Assembly: GCF_005938645.2 (NCBI RefSeq)
Contig: NZ_CP042171.1
Coordinates: 6,138,001-6,202,000 of the forward strand
Source of the DNA: Pedobacter sp. KBS0701
GTDB lineage: Bacteria > Bacteroidota > Bacteroidia > Sphingobacteriales > Sphingobacteriaceae
Direction of reading: 5' to 3'
DNA: 64,000 nucleotides
Part shown: piece after piece, positions 55,282 to 64,000 of the stretch
How positions within the stretch are numbered: the first letter of the stretch is position 1
Layout: every line of letters begins with the position of its first letter
Notes under the pieces: model-generated
The model's input: the letters and a program-made list of their open reading frames with translations, nothing else
Databases searched by the model: none
Told to the model about the DNA's origin: nothing
Position numbers and translations under genes: made by a program

Positions 55282-56877
55282 ATGAAAACGAACATATTAA
55301 AAAAATATAGCCTGTTACTTTGTACCGGCATGTTAATGATCTCGGCTTGTACCAAAAATTTCGAGGATATCAATACCAACCCATCTGCTTATGGCGCAGC
55401 AACTTTTGATCCCAATTATACGTTAACCACTGCTCAGCTTACCTATACCGGCAGTATCGATTTCGCTTACGATACCTGGAGGGGAAATTTAATCTATTCT
55501 TCTACCATGATGCAGGGACTTTCTACTGTGGTAAGTTATTGGGCGGGTGATAAATATTTATTGAATGAAGGTTATACTGCAGCATACTGGGGCAGCACCA
55601 CTGTAGGTGCTTATGTAGAGCAGGTTAAACCAATTGTAGATATTGTTGAATTTACAAAGGGATTACCTAAATATAATAACGTACGCCAGGTGGCCCGTTT
55701 GTGGAAAGCACTGATTTTTGAACGTATTACCGATCTGTATGGCGATGCACCTTATTCTGAAGCAGGACAAGGTTATTATACCGGTAATCTGGCCCCAAAA
55801 TATGATAAACAACAAGCCATTTATGCCGATTTATTAAAAGAAGTAGAAGAAGCCACCAATGCATTGGATGTAAATGGTGATAAAGTTACCGGCGATGCCA
55901 TTTATAAAGGTGATATCAACAAATGGAAAATGTTCGGAAATACATTGCTGTTGCGTATTGCCATGCGTTTAACCAAAGTGGATGAAAACACAGCCAAAGC
56001 CTACACCCAAAAAGTGATCGGTAAAACCATGCTCAGTAATGATGATAATGCTTTTGTTAAACATGATGTATCTGGTGCAAGGGTAACGCAAAATAGAAAT
56101 AGCCAGGTATTATCGGGCGATGGTGGTCAGGAAAACTATTATGTTAAATGGTCGCAAACTTTCATTAATAAATTAAAAACAGCAAACGACCCGCGTTTAG
56201 CAAAAGTTGCCGTTACAGGCCTTTATCTGGATGAAAACAGTAAAACACAAAACCCCAATTACAGTGCCGATCCGCTTCTGCAAAAAGGAATGCCTAATGG
56301 AAAAGACCTGAGTGGTATAGCAGGCAGAGATGTTCGGCAAGATGCTTCTTACACCACATTTCCGGCTTACTCTTCGCCAAATCCGGCAATGATTAAAAAA
56401 GACGGCGTTACATTTATTTTAACCTATACCGAAAGCGAACTTTTATTGGCGGAGGCGGCGCAAAGATGGGCAATAGGCGGTTCGGCTGCTACTCATTATG
56501 CCAGTGGACTATCTGCAGGTATCACTTTCTTATCGCAGTATGATGCAAGTTTAGCCATTTCGGGTACAATAGCTGACGCTTATGCTGCTGCCAATCCTTA
56601 CGTTGCTGCCAATGGTTTAGAAATGATCAATACCCAATATTGGTTGCATACCTGTACCATGCTCGATTTTTATGAAACATGGTCTAACTGGCGTCGGTCA
56701 GGATTTCCGGCTTTAACCCCAGTGGTTTATCCAGGTAATGCCACCAATGGTACCATTCCACGCCGTTTCCCATACCCGGTTGAAGAAGCGGCCAAAAATA
56801 ACGCCAATTACAAAGCAGCCTCTTCGGCTGTACCTGGGGGTGACAACCTCACTGGCAGGGTTTGGTGGGATAAATAA
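55282..56877 (+). CDS. SusD-type lipoprotein (PUL 3)
   Basis: 531 residues, lipobox MISAC (Cys 22). It resembles the SusD-like_2 subgroup, which partners STN-type SusC proteins: NFEDINTNPSAYG at the mature N-terminus, VARLWKALIFERITDLYGDA near 140-160, LTYTESELLLAEAAQRWAIG near 375-395. It lies 19 bases after the receptor gene and ends at a good terminator. Ligand not known. Confidence 0.9.
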   Translation: MKTNILKKYSLLLCTGMLMISACTKNFEDINTNPSAYGAATFDPNYTLTTAQLTYTGSIDFAYDTWRGNLIYSSTMMQGLSTVVSYWAGDKYLLNEGYTAAYWGSTTVGAYVEQVKPIVDIVEFTKGLPKYNNVRQVARLWKALIFERITDLYGDAPYSEAGQGYYTGNLAPKYDKQQAIYADLLKEVEEATNALDVNGDKVTGDAIYKGDINKWKMFGNTLLLRIAMRLTKVDENTAKAYTQKVIGKTMLSNDDNAFVKHDVSGARVTQNRNSQVLSGDGGQENYYVKWSQTFINKLKTANDPRLAKVAVTGLYLDENSKTQNPNYSADPLLQKGMPNGKDLSGIAGRDVRQDASYTTFPAYSSPNPAMIKKDGVTFILTYTESELLLAEAAQRWAIGGSAATHYASGLSAGITFLSQYDASLAISGTIADAYAAANPYVAANGLEMINTQYWLHTCTMLDFYETWSNWRRSGFPALTPVVYPGNATNGTIPRRFPYPVEEAAKNNANYKAASSAVPGGDNLTGRVWWDK

Positions 56878-56901
56878 AATAAATCATCCCGATTTATACC
56901 T

Positions 56902-56935
56902 GGCCGGCAGTGCAGCATGCATTGTCGGCCTTTTT
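56902..56935 (+). terminator. Rho-independent terminator of PUL 3
   Basis: GGCCGGCAGTGCA, loop GCA, TGCATTGTCGGCC with two G-U pairs in a 13-bp stem, then five T. Twenty-four bases after the susD stop. Confidence 0.85.
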
Positions 56936-57204
56936 ATGTGATCTGATTTATAGCAAACGTTTGTGTGGTATTTATTGTAAAGATCTGATATTTAAAACAT
57001 TAAATTCGATGTCGCAGTGTCAGCAAGTGCAGAAGCCGTTGTGATTTAATTGATAAAATAATAAGACCTACTCCTTTATTGCAGCTTTTTTTGCAGAACC
57101 GGCATTGCCAAAAGCTTTGCTGGTTTTTTTATGGTAACATTTCTAATCGGTTTTTTGATTAACGGTGCATTAATTTGATATTTATATATCAAACCAAACT
57201 TTAA
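56936..57204. other. Intergenic region with a second terminator and two palindromes
   Basis: No protein gene. CAAACGTTTG at 56954-56963 is a 10-bp palindrome with the same AACGTT centre as the PUL 1 and PUL 2 sites. ACCGGCA ... TGCTGGT followed by seven T (57098-57130) looks like a terminator with no gene directly ahead of it, which leaves room for a small transcript of ~150 nt. The palindrome at 57174 is listed separately. Confidence 0.4.
57174..57193. promoter_or_regulatory. Palindrome just upstream of the S10 peptidase gene
   Basis: TTTGATAT, TTAT, ATATCAAA: eight perfect pairs, ending 11 bases before the ATG. Preceded by TTAATTTG, a near match to a -7 box. It may be an operator overlapping the start of transcription. 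Confidence 0.4.
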
Positions 57205-58764
57205 ATGAAATTCAGATTTATACTTACCACCTTTTTGTGTGCAGGTTTTTTTGTACATGCACAACAAACGCCAAAAAAGAGTCAGTCAAAAGAAACGGTA
57301 ACCACCACACAGGTTACCGTTAAAGATGAACCCAAATCATCATCAAACGAAAGAAACATAAAAGTAGAAAGCTCGGTAATCACCAATCATTCAGTAACGA
57401 TTGATGGAAAAGCCGTTCCATATAAAGCCACTACTGGTACATTACCGGTTTGGGACGAAGACGGGCAACCCATAGCCGGTTTGTTTTATACCTATTATGA
57501 ACGCAGCGATATACAAAACCGCGATAAAAGACCCTTGGTAATTTCTTTTAACGGTGGACCAGGTTCTGCTTCGGTTTGGATGCACATTGCCTATACCGGT
57601 CCGGTAGTGCTGAATATTGATGATGAAGGTTATCCTGTACAGCCTTACGGTTATAAAGAAAATCCATATTCTATTTTAGATGTGGCAGATATTGTATACA
57701 TCGATCCGGTTAACACAGGCTATTCCAGAGCGGTGAGCAAAGATATTCCAACCAATAAATTCTTTGGGGTAAGGGCCGATATTAAATACCTGGCCGAGTG
57801 GATCAATACTTTTGTAACCCGGAATAACCGATGGGCTTCGCCAAAGTTTTTAATCGGCGAAAGTTACGGTACCACCCGTGTCTCAGGCTTAGCTTTAGAA
57901 CTGCAAAACAGTCAATGGATGTATTTAAACGGTGTGATATTGGTTTCGCCAACCGAACTCGGTATTGAGCGTAGCGGCCCTGTTGATGCAGCTTTGCGCT
58001 TACCGTATTTCGCTGCTACTGCATGGTACCATAAAGCTTTGGCAGCCGATTTACAAAGCAAAGATTTAACCGCCATGCTCCCTGAAGTAGAAAGTTTTAC
58101 CATTAATGAGCTGATTCCGGCCATTTCGCAGGGAGGAATGTTGAGTGCTGATAAAAAGAAAGGCATTGCCGTAAAAATGGCACGTTACTCAGGTCTTTCA
58201 GAAAAAGTAATTTTAGATTATAACCTTAATGTACCAACCGATTTCTTTTGGAAAGAACTATTAAGAGATAAAGGGTTTACTGTTGGGAGGTTAGATTCGC
58301 GCTATCGTGGCATAGATAAAATGGGTGCCGGAGAAGCGCCTGATTATAATGCAGAACTAACTTCCTGGTTGCATTCTTTTACACCAGCTATCAATATGTA
58401 CATCCGCAACGAGCTGAATTATAAAACCGATTTGAAATACAATATGTTCGGTTCAGTTTATCCATGGGATAAATCCGGAGATCAGACCGGAGATAATCTC
58501 CGCCAGGCGATGGCACAAAACCCGTATCTACATTTATTGGTGCAATCGGGCTATTACGATGGAGCCTGCGATTATTTTAATGCCAAATACAGTATATGGC
58601 AGTTAGATGCAGCTGGTAAATTGCAAGACCGTATGAGCTGGGAAGGTTACCGTAGCGGACACATGATGTATTTACGTAAGGATGATCTGAAAACGGCCAA
58701 TAACCATATCCGTAAGTTTATCAAAAAAGCATTGCCAAAAGCAGGCGAGGCCGCTAAGTTCTAA
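57205..58764 (+). CDS. Secreted S10-family serine carboxypeptidase-like protein
   Basis: 519 residues with a signal peptide ending at about FVHAQQ. The S10 core has SFNGGPGSASVWMHI (oxyanion region), IGESYGTTR (nucleophile Ser 220), GYYDGACD (Asp 452) and SGHMMYL (His 486), a complete triad. A low-complexity lysine/threonine-rich stretch follows the signal. It removes C-terminal residues from peptides, probably in the periplasm. Single-gene unit between two terminator-type hairpins. Confidence 0.9.
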   Translation: MKFRFILTTFLCAGFFVHAQQTPKKSQSKETVTTTQVTVKDEPKSSSNERNIKVESSVITNHSVTIDGKAVPYKATTGTLPVWDEDGQPIAGLFYTYYERSDIQNRDKRPLVISFNGGPGSASVWMHIAYTGPVVLNIDDEGYPVQPYGYKENPYSILDVADIVYIDPVNTGYSRAVSKDIPTNKFFGVRADIKYLAEWINTFVTRNNRWASPKFLIGESYGTTRVSGLALELQNSQWMYLNGVILVSPTELGIERSGPVDAALRLPYFAATAWYHKALAADLQSKDLTAMLPEVESFTINELIPAISQGGMLSADKKKGIAVKMARYSGLSEKVILDYNLNVPTDFFWKELLRDKGFTVGRLDSRYRGIDKMGAGEAPDYNAELTSWLHSFTPAINMYIRNELNYKTDLKYNMFGSVYPWDKSGDQTGDNLRQAMAQNPYLHLLVQSGYYDGACDYFNAKYSIWQLDAAGKLQDRMSWEGYRSGHMMYLRKDDLKTANNHIRKFIKKALPKAGEAAKF

Positions 58765-58772
58765 AAAATTAG

Positions 58773-58814
58773 AGTTGACAAATTCCTATGCACATTGCTA
58801 TTAATTTGTCAACT
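58773..58814. repeat. Long-loop inverted repeat after the peptidase gene
   Basis: AGTTGACAAATT (58773-58784) is fully complementary to AATTTGTCAACT (58803-58814), 18-base loop. It begins 8 bases after the stop and may serve as a bidirectional or weak terminator, although only ATTTTA follows. Confidence 0.6.
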
Positions 58815-58848
58815 ATTTTAGGTTTATTGGGCGCAGTTGAAGAACAAT

Positions 58849-59060
58849 AATTATCGTTCGTCCTGCTTTGCATTGTAAGTCCGTCCCGATGAATCGGGAT
58901 ACTTCGCTTGCGTGCTTTCCATTGCAATCAGGGCTAGGTAGGTTAGGGCGGTGGCATGGAAACCCCGCATAATGCAGAAACCAGAATAAAATAAACCTGA
59001 TCGTACGGATGCCACTTTTCGTGGCTGGAGGGAGAGCAGGACGGAACCCAACCAAAGTGC
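58849..59060. repeat. Repeat-rich intergenic block upstream of accA
   Basis: The 442 bases between peptidase and accA hold no credible gene. GTCCCGAT-GA-ATCGGGAT (about 58883-58900) is flanked by TCCTGCTTTGC and TTGCAATCAGGG, the same order as the dispersed hairpin family at 27072 and 50440. A further part has GCCACTTTTCGTGGC (59011-59025), a 6-bp hairpin. Confidence 0.55.
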
Positions 59061-59188
59061 CACTGCAATTGCTTTCCAAAAAAAGAAATAAATCGTATTT
59101 ACAGCGGTCTTTTACCTGTAAAGCCAAAGCAATTCCCCTCCAAAAACGTAAACGAAAAACTGTTGGTTACAAACTAAAAATAATTACT

Positions 59189-59196
59189 TATTTTTG
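59189..59196 (+). promoter_or_regulatory. Predicted -7 box of accA
   Basis: TATTTTTG fits TAnnTTTG. A TTGG at 59163 could be the -33 element. The box is only 10 bases from the accA ATG, so transcription would begin about at the start codon (near-leaderless). Other upstream boxes cannot be excluded. Confidence 0.35.
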
Positions 59197-59206
59197 TGGT
59201 TCAATT

Positions 59207-60169
59207 ATGCAGCAAATAAAAACATCATTCGATTTTGAAAAACCTATTGCAGATTTAGTTCAGCAGATAGAAAAGGTTAAGCAAGTTGCCGAAAAAACTA
59301 AGGTAGATATGTCTGCCACTTTAGACGAGCTTGATGGTAAATTAGATGAAACTACCAATAACTTATATAAAAATTTAACCGGTTGGAACAAGGTTCAGAT
59401 GAGCCGTCACCCAGATCGTCCACAAACCCTTGATTATATTAACATGATCTGCGATGATTTTATTGAGATGCATGGCGATAGAACGGTTAAGGATGACAAG
59501 GCGATTATCGGTGGTTTTGCTTCCATCAATGGTCAAACAGTAATGGTTATCGGTCACCAGAAAGGTAAAAACACCAAAGAGCGTCAGTTTCGTAATTTCG
59601 GTATGGCCAACCCGGAAGGTTACCGTAAAGCATTGCGTTTAATGCGTTTGGCTGAAAAATTCAATAAACCGGTTGTCTCTTTTATCGATACGATGGGTGC
59701 TTACCCTGGTTTAGAGGCAGAAGAGCGTGGACAAGGTGAAGCTATTGCCAGAAACTTATTGGAAATGTCTATTCTGCGCGTGCCAATTATTTGCATTGTT
59801 GTAGGTGAAGGTGCTTCGGGTGGTGCTTTGGGCATCGGTATCGGCGATAAAGTTTATATGTTAGAGCATACCTGGTACTCTGTAATTTCTCCGGAATCTT
59901 GTTCATCTATTTTATGGAGAAGCTGGGATTTTAAAGAGAAAGCTGCTGAATGTTTGAAATTGACTTCTGATGATATGTTTGGCAACAAACTAATCGATGG
60001 CATCATTCCTGAGCCGCTTGGTGGTGCACACCAGGATCCGGAATTGATGGGTAAAACATTAAAAGAGTATATCGTTAAAGATTTAACTGCTTTAGGTAAA
60101 TTAAAAACGGATAAGCTGATCGAACAACGAATTGATAAATTCTGTGCGATGGGTGTAGTAAACGAATAA
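59207..60169 (+). CDS. accA: Acetyl-CoA carboxylase carboxyltransferase, alpha subunit
   Basis: 320 residues, the usual length. Helical N-terminus ([20 protein letters not shown]), then the crotonase-like carboxyltransferase fold: [82 protein letters not shown] and [11 protein letters not shown]. It transfers carboxyl groups to acetyl-CoA in the first step of fatty-acid synthesis together with AccD. Start at 59207 matches the normal N-terminus; upstream in-frame sequence is intergenic repeat. Confidence 0.96.
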   Translation: MQQIKTSFDFEKPIADLVQQIEKVKQVAEKTKVDMSATLDELDGKLDETTNNLYKNLTGWNKVQMSRHPDRPQTLDYINMICDDFIEMHGDRTVKDDKAIIGGFASINGQTVMVIGHQKGKNTKERQFRNFGMANPEGYRKALRLMRLAEKFNKPVVSFIDTMGAYPGLEAEERGQGEAIARNLLEMSILRVPIICIVVGEGASGGALGIGIGDKVYMLEHTWYSVISPESCSSILWRSWDFKEKAAECLKLTSDDMFGNKLIDGIIPEPLGGAHQDPELMGKTLKEYIVKDLTALGKLKTDKLIEQRIDKFCAMGVVNE

Positions 60170-60190
60170 TCATTAACTAAAATAAATTTG

Positions 60191-60226
60191 AATCCTGTTT
60201 GGCAATGCTGAATGGGATTTTTTTTT
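60191..60226 (+). terminator. Terminator of accA
   Basis: AATCCTGTT ... AATGGGATT (9 pairs, two G-U, 11-base loop) followed by an uninterrupted T tract to 60226. Twenty-one bases after the stop. Confidence 0.65.
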
Positions 60227-60233
60227 GCGCGCT

Positions 60234-60358
60234 CACGCTCGTTTCTAACGAGCGTGTAAATAGGATACCGTATTTTACGGTGTTAGTTATCAATATCTTT
60301 AGCTTGCTTTACGATTATATCGTAAAGCAATTGCTGCACTCGAAACGAGCGCAAGCAT
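60234..60358. repeat. Hairpin-rich repeat left of the RAYT gene
   Basis: Three hairpins in order: CACGCTCGTT-TCT-AACGAGCGTG (60234-60256, 10 bp), TTGCTTTACGAT-TAT-ATCGTAAAGCAA (60304-60330, 12 bp) and CTCG/CGAG within CACTCGAAACGAGCGCAAGC. The same order with diverged sequence is found at 60961-61093, in direct orientation. Confidence 0.85.
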
Positions 60359-60368
60359 TCAATAAATA

Positions 60369-60923
60369 TTAATCAATGTCTAGTAATTCAATTTCTATTA
60401 GTCCTCTAAGCCCATGATAATTAGTCGCGGAACTATAAATATAATGTTCGGGCTCTGATACAATTCCAGCTCTAACTGGATTTTGATGAATGTAATTTAG
60501 CTTTTGAAATGTAAAATCTCGACTGATTAATTCAATAGCATGGTAACCATCTTGCCAAACCTTATAATTCTCAATTCTTGTCAAGTATTTACCTGCAAAT
60601 TCAAATTTATTTAGCAGCCACTTTTTCCTGCTTTCATTTCCTGAAGTAATCTCTTTGATAATCGCCCTATTCGTAAACTTTTTAAAATCTCTAATAATTT
60701 CAAAAAGCTTTACATCTCCACTCGCAGAGGCAATGAGATGTATGTGGTTGGTCATCATGCAATAGGCGTAAAGTGTTAACCCTTTGTTGGATTGGCAGTG
60801 TTTTAGTGAATTAATAATAATTTCTTTATACGATGATCGGGTGAATATATCTACCCAATCTACAATCGTAAAAGTTAAAAAATAGATGCCTTCCGGATCT
60901 CTTGCTTGGTATTGATCTGACAT
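60369..60923 (-). CDS. REP-associated tyrosine transposase (RAYT, Y1/HUH family)
   Basis: 184 residues. Single-strand DNA nuclease fold: GIYFLTFTIVDWVDIF at the N-terminus, HUH motif TNHIHLI (His 60, His 62), and catalytic Tyr 144 in KLNYIHQNPVRAGIV, the family's most conserved block. RAYTs cut and join REP-type palindromes. The two flanking hairpin repeats are plausible substrates. Reading frame is intact. Confidence 0.92.
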   Translation of the reverse strand: MSDQYQARDPEGIYFLTFTIVDWVDIFTRSSYKEIIINSLKHCQSNKGLTLYAYCMMTNHIHLIASASGDVKLFEIIRDFKKFTNRAIIKEITSGNESRKKWLLNKFEFAGKYLTRIENYKVWQDGYHAIELISRDFTFQKLNYIHQNPVRAGIVSEPEHYIYSSATNYHGLRGLIEIELLDID

Positions 60924-60960
60924 TTAATAAAAATATTTATTTATTCAGAAAAATCATAAT

Positions 60961-61093
60961 TGCTCATGCTTGTTCCAACGAGCATATAGATAGTTGGTCA
61001 TATTTACGACTTATATCCTAAATTTAAATTTATATCATCTTTTACGATGAAATCGTAAGGCTATTACTGCGCTCGTTAGAAACGAGCGCAAGC
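60961..61093. repeat. Hairpin-rich repeat right of the RAYT gene
   Basis: Diverged second copy of 60234-60358: TGCTCatgcttGTTccaACGAGCA-like hairpin, TTACGAT-GAA-ATCGTAA (61042-61058, 7 bp) and GCGCTCGTT-AGA-AACGAGCGC (61069-61089, 9 bp). Both copies end in ACGAGCGCAAGC. The last hairpin is also the inverted form of the first hairpin of the left copy. Confidence 0.85.
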
Positions 61094-61128
61094 AAAAAAA
61101 AGCAGCTACAAATTAATGCAGCTGCTTT
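61094..61128 (-). terminator. Terminator of the DUF2723 gene
   Basis: On the minus strand: AAAGCAGCT, 12-base loop, AGCTGCTTT (9 perfect pairs), running into a T tract. Located 25 bases after the stop codon. Confidence 0.85.
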
Positions 61129-61152
61129 GTAAGCTATTTTTAAATCCGTTTA

Positions 61153-64000
61153 TTACTGCGGGCTTTGTTGTGGGAAGAACATTGATAAACGGCCTTCGAG
61201 GTTGTTGAATGTTTTCTGCAGCTTCTCGCTCAACTTATCCTGACCTGCAGCTTTACTGGTTTTAATCATTCGGTCCAGATAATATAAGCCGGTTTGAATA
61301 TTCTGCGATCCGGTTAAACCTTTTGATTGTGAAATATCAGCCAGGTAGTTTAATTCCTTATTGATATAATCGCCGGATTTGTCTAAAATATCATTCGCCC
61401 TGGCAGTTTCACCTAGTTTATATAAGTTTTCAGCCATATAGAATTTCACTACAACGGTACGGATGCCGAAGAATTTATCAGGCATTACCGCGAAATATTT
61501 ATCTACTACTTTTTTAGCTTCAGCAATTTTACCTTCTTTAATCAAGCTGTTGGTTAAGCTACTGAAGATATTGGTAAAAATGAAAGTATCATCTGATGAT
61601 TGCGGATCTAAATATTTAGCAGTTTTCATATTTCCCCACTTAAATTTAGTCATCACATTATTGTATAAAACAGGGGTATTCAATTGCTCTGGTCTATCTT
61701 CAGATGCAGTTGTATCAGCTTTAAGCGGTAATAAACGCATGGCCAAACCTTCATTGTATAAATACTTATCCAAGCCATTATATTGCTCAGAAGGTACAGT
61801 AGAAGCGAAATAAATCGGACGTTTCCAGTTGTTATGTGCAAGGATATCGAACATGGCCAAAGTCCCTTTAGTAACATAACCTTTATTGAATTTCCAATCC
61901 ATTGTGGTGGTAATTTTTGAAGCATCAGCTGCAGGCAATGTTCCTGTGCTGATTACTTGCTGTGGATCTACTGTAATTTTAAGGTTTTTAGTTGGTAGGA
62001 AATTAGATTTCGATCCATCTTGCATGGCTACTTTATCACTCTCATCGTTTGATAACAATAAATCAACTACATTTTTAAGCTCAACATTACCTGCAATTTT
62101 ATAATCATCATAAGGCATTACGTCTCTTTCACCCTGTACATATTGTTCAGGTTTCATGGTAATTGGCAATGGAGCCGATTCATTTTGTTTTTGTCTTAAA
62201 CCATTGATGTACCAATCTGTATCGAATAAACTTAAGTTTACAATGCGAACATCAGGGCGAACATTCTCTACCTCCTGGATATACCAAAGCGGGTAGGTAT
62301 CATTATCGCCGTAAGTAAATAGGATGGCATTTGGTGCACAGGATTGTAAGTAATCCAGAGCAATATCATGAGGAACCAGTTTCGTAGAACGGTCATGGTC
62401 ATCCCATCCTTGCTCGGCCATAATTACCGGAGCAGCCAATAAACCGATAACCGTTGCACCAATGGCACCGGCAGTTGGAGTTAGTTTTTTAAACAACCAC
62501 TCTTTAATGGCCAGTGCCCCGAGCCCAATCCATATCGCAAAGGCATAAAAAGATCCTACATAAGCATAATCCCTTTCACGAGGTTCCAGAGGCTTTTGGT
62601 TTAAGTATAATACAATCGCGATACCCGTAAAAAAGAATAACAAAGCCACTACGCCAGCATCTTTCTGGTTGCGTTTAAAGTGCCAAAGTGCGCCAATTAT
62701 TCCCATAATCAACGGTAAAAAGAAGAAACGATTGTATGCTTTATTATCAACTGTTGATGGTGGCAAATGACTTTGATCTCCACGTAACCAGCTATCAAAC
62801 GGTTTAATACCACTAATCCATTCTCCTTCAAATCCGCTTCCCTGACCTTGTTCATCGTTCTGGCGACCAACAAAATTCCAGAAAAAGTAACGCATATACA
62901 TGTAGCCGATCTGGTAGCTGGCCAAAAAGCCAACATTATCAACTAAATTCGGGTGTTTACTATCATCCAAATGCATCCACTCTTTATAAAAACTGGCATG
63001 TTTAGGGTCGTCGCTATACATACGTGGCAATAAAGTGTTGTTGCTGTATTCGTAATCGGTTTTTTTACCCGCTACCTCGTATTTGTCTTTTCCTTTTCTC
63101 CAGATGGTTTTACCTTCTGTTACACCTGTTCTTTCAGAGTTATAATTAGGACCGTAACCCAATGGCCTATCGCCATATTGCTCACGGTTTAGGTAACTTA
63201 AGAAAGAGAAAGCATCTTTAGGTGCACTGTTATTTAAATTCGGATCTGCTTTTGCCCTGATGATGATCATCGAGAAGGATGCATAACCGAAAATGATTAA
63301 AACGGTAGAGATTAAACCTAAGTTTAATAATTTCTTTTGATGCTTGATCGAATAACGGATCCCCCAAACCAGGGCACCGATTAATAAAATGGCGAAGAAT
63401 AAAACGCCGGTTCCAAAACCAAGACCTAATGTATTTACAAAGAACAGATCGAAATACGCACCGAACGAAACCAGGTATTGGATAATACCATATTGGATTA
63501 CTGCTAAAATTAAGATACCAACAATAAGTGTTTTGAATATACCTGCTGTGGTTGCTTTATCTGTTCTTTTGAAATAATAAATAAAAGCAAGTGCCGGGAT
63601 GGTTAATAAGTTTAACAAGTGGATACCGATTGATAAACCCATAATATAGGCGATAAACAGTAACCAACGATCGGCGCGTGGCTCATCGGCATGCGCTTCC
63701 CATTTAAGGATAGCCCAGAATACAATGGCTGTGAATAAAGAGGATTGCGCATAAACCTCTGATTCTACAGCCGAAAACCAGAAACTATCAGAGAAAGTAT
63801 AAGCCAGAGCACCAACGGCACCCGCACCCATAATACTGATCAATTTACCGGTTGTTAATCCTTCACCAGCTTTTAACACCGTTTTTTTAGCCAATGCAGT
63901 GATGGTCCAAAATAAAAATAAGATAGTTGCCCCGCTTGAAACAGCCGAGCCTACGTTCATCCAGTAAGCAATTTTGGTTAAATCTCCAGCTGCAAAAATG
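61153..64000 (-). CDS. DUF2723 integral membrane protein, 5-prime end cut by the window
   Basis: At least 949 residues; the frame is open to the window edge (reading AGDLTKIAYWMNVGSAVSSG at the border), so the true start lies to the right. Multi-spanning N-terminal half in the style of PMT/ArnT-like glycosyltransferases (GIHLLNLLTIPALAFIYYF, PREDYAYV-like EPRERDYAYVGSFYAF), followed by a soluble half with TYGDNDTYPLWYIQEVENVR and VRIVNLSLFDTDWYI. TPR-like helices close the protein (ENLYKLGETARANDILDKSG). DUF2723 proteins are widespread in Bacteroidota and are related to protein O-mannosyltransferase-type enzymes; the reaction has not been settled from sequence. Confidence 0.88.
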   Translation of the reverse strand, partial: IFAAGDLTKIAYWMNVGSAVSSGATILFLFWTITALAKKTVLKAGEGLTTGKLISIMGAGAVGALAYTFSDSFWFSAVESEVYAQSSLFTAIVFWAILKWEAHADEPRADRWLLFIAYIMGLSIGIHLLNLLTIPALAFIYYFKRTDKATTAGIFKTLIVGILILAVIQYGIIQYLVSFGAYFDLFFVNTLGLGFGTGVLFFAILLIGALVWGIRYSIKHQKKLLNLGLISTVLIIFGYASFSMIIIRAKADPNLNNSAPKDAFSFLSYLNREQYGDRPLGYGPNYNSERTGVTEGKTIWRKGKDKYEVAGKKTDYEYSNNTLLPRMYSDDPKHASFYKEWMHLDDSKHPNLVDNVGFLASYQIGYMYMRYFFWNFVGRQNDEQGQGSGFEGEWISGIKPFDSWLRGDQSHLPPSTVDNKAYNRFFFLPLIMGIIGALWHFKRNQKDAGVVALLFFFTGIAIVLYLNQKPLEPRERDYAYVGSFYAFAIWIGLGALAIKEWLFKKLTPTAGAIGATVIGLLAAPVIMAEQGWDDHDRSTKLVPHDIALDYLQSCAPNAILFTYGDNDTYPLWYIQEVENVRPDVRIVNLSLFDTDWYINGLRQKQNESAPLPITMKPEQYVQGERDVMPYDDYKIAGNVELKNVVDLLLSNDESDKVAMQDGSKSNFLPTKNLKITVDPQQVISTGTLPAADASKITTTMDWKFNKGYVTKGTLAMFDILAHNNWKRPIYFASTVPSEQYNGLDKYLYNEGLAMRLLPLKADTTASEDRPEQLNTPVLYNNVMTKFKWGNMKTAKYLDPQSSDDTFIFTNIFSSLTNSLIKEGKIAEAKKVVDKYFAVMPDKFFGIRTVVVKFYMAENLYKLGETARANDILDKSGDYINKELNYLADISQSKGLTGSQNIQTGLYYLDRMIKTSKAAGQDKLSEKLQKTFNNLEGRLSMFFPQQSPQ

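Overview
The window looks like chromosomal DNA of a Bacteroidota, most likely a Pedobacter-like member of the Sphingobacteriaceae. The evidence is four SusC-type TonB-dependent receptors each followed by a SusD-type lipoprotein, an ECF sigma / FecR / STN-SusC cascade, a DUF2723 membrane protein, -7 boxes of the TAnnTTTG type, weak ribosome binding sites and AT-rich intergenic DNA full of hairpin repeats. Assignments rest on reading the sequence and motif knowledge; no database search was run. No tRNA, rRNA or CRISPR array was seen.

Left part (1-5.7 kb): a secreted CocE/NonD-type hydrolase, a divergent AraC regulator / SDR oxidoreductase pair flanked by two diverged copies of an intergenic sequence, and a SulP anion transporter with a STAS domain.

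Polysaccharide utilisation locus (PUL) 1 (6.0-26.9 kb): a long same-strand gene set built from two consecutive [SusC-SusD-fasciclin-accessory lipoprotein] modules, followed by a lipoprotein with an alkaline-phosphatase fold that appears to have lost metal ligands, a DUF1735/PA14 lipoprotein, a PKD/discoidin lipoprotein and a DUF4965/glutaminase-A-like predicted glycosidase. The substrate is unknown. AAACGTTT-centred palindromes lie in front of the first susC and in front of the final enzyme gene. A strong terminator ends the locus, followed by a tandem array of three 333-bp units.

Middle (28-30.1 kb): dinB (DNA polymerase IV), a small unknown protein and a single-domain response regulator.

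PUL 2 (30.4-48.1 kb): a malto-oligosaccharide/starch locus. It has a LacI-type regulator, two near-identical perfect palindromic operators, SusC-SusD-SusE, three GH13 enzymes, beta-phosphoglucomutase, a GH65 maltose phosphorylase and an MFS sugar transporter. The gene set predicts outer-membrane binding and uptake, periplasmic hydrolysis, transport of maltose and phosphorolysis to glucose 6-phosphate.

PUL 3 (48.2-56.9 kb): ECF sigma factor, then an IS110-family insertion, then FecR anti-sigma, an STN-containing SusC transducer and SusD. The sigma and anti-sigma genes, normally adjacent, are separated by about 1.9 kb of IS and repeat DNA. The region upstream of the transposase is structured and is a candidate bridge RNA.

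Right part (57-64 kb): a secreted S10 serine carboxypeptidase-like protein, accA, a REP-associated tyrosine transposase flanked by two diverged hairpin-rich repeats, and a DUF2723 membrane protein cut by the window end.
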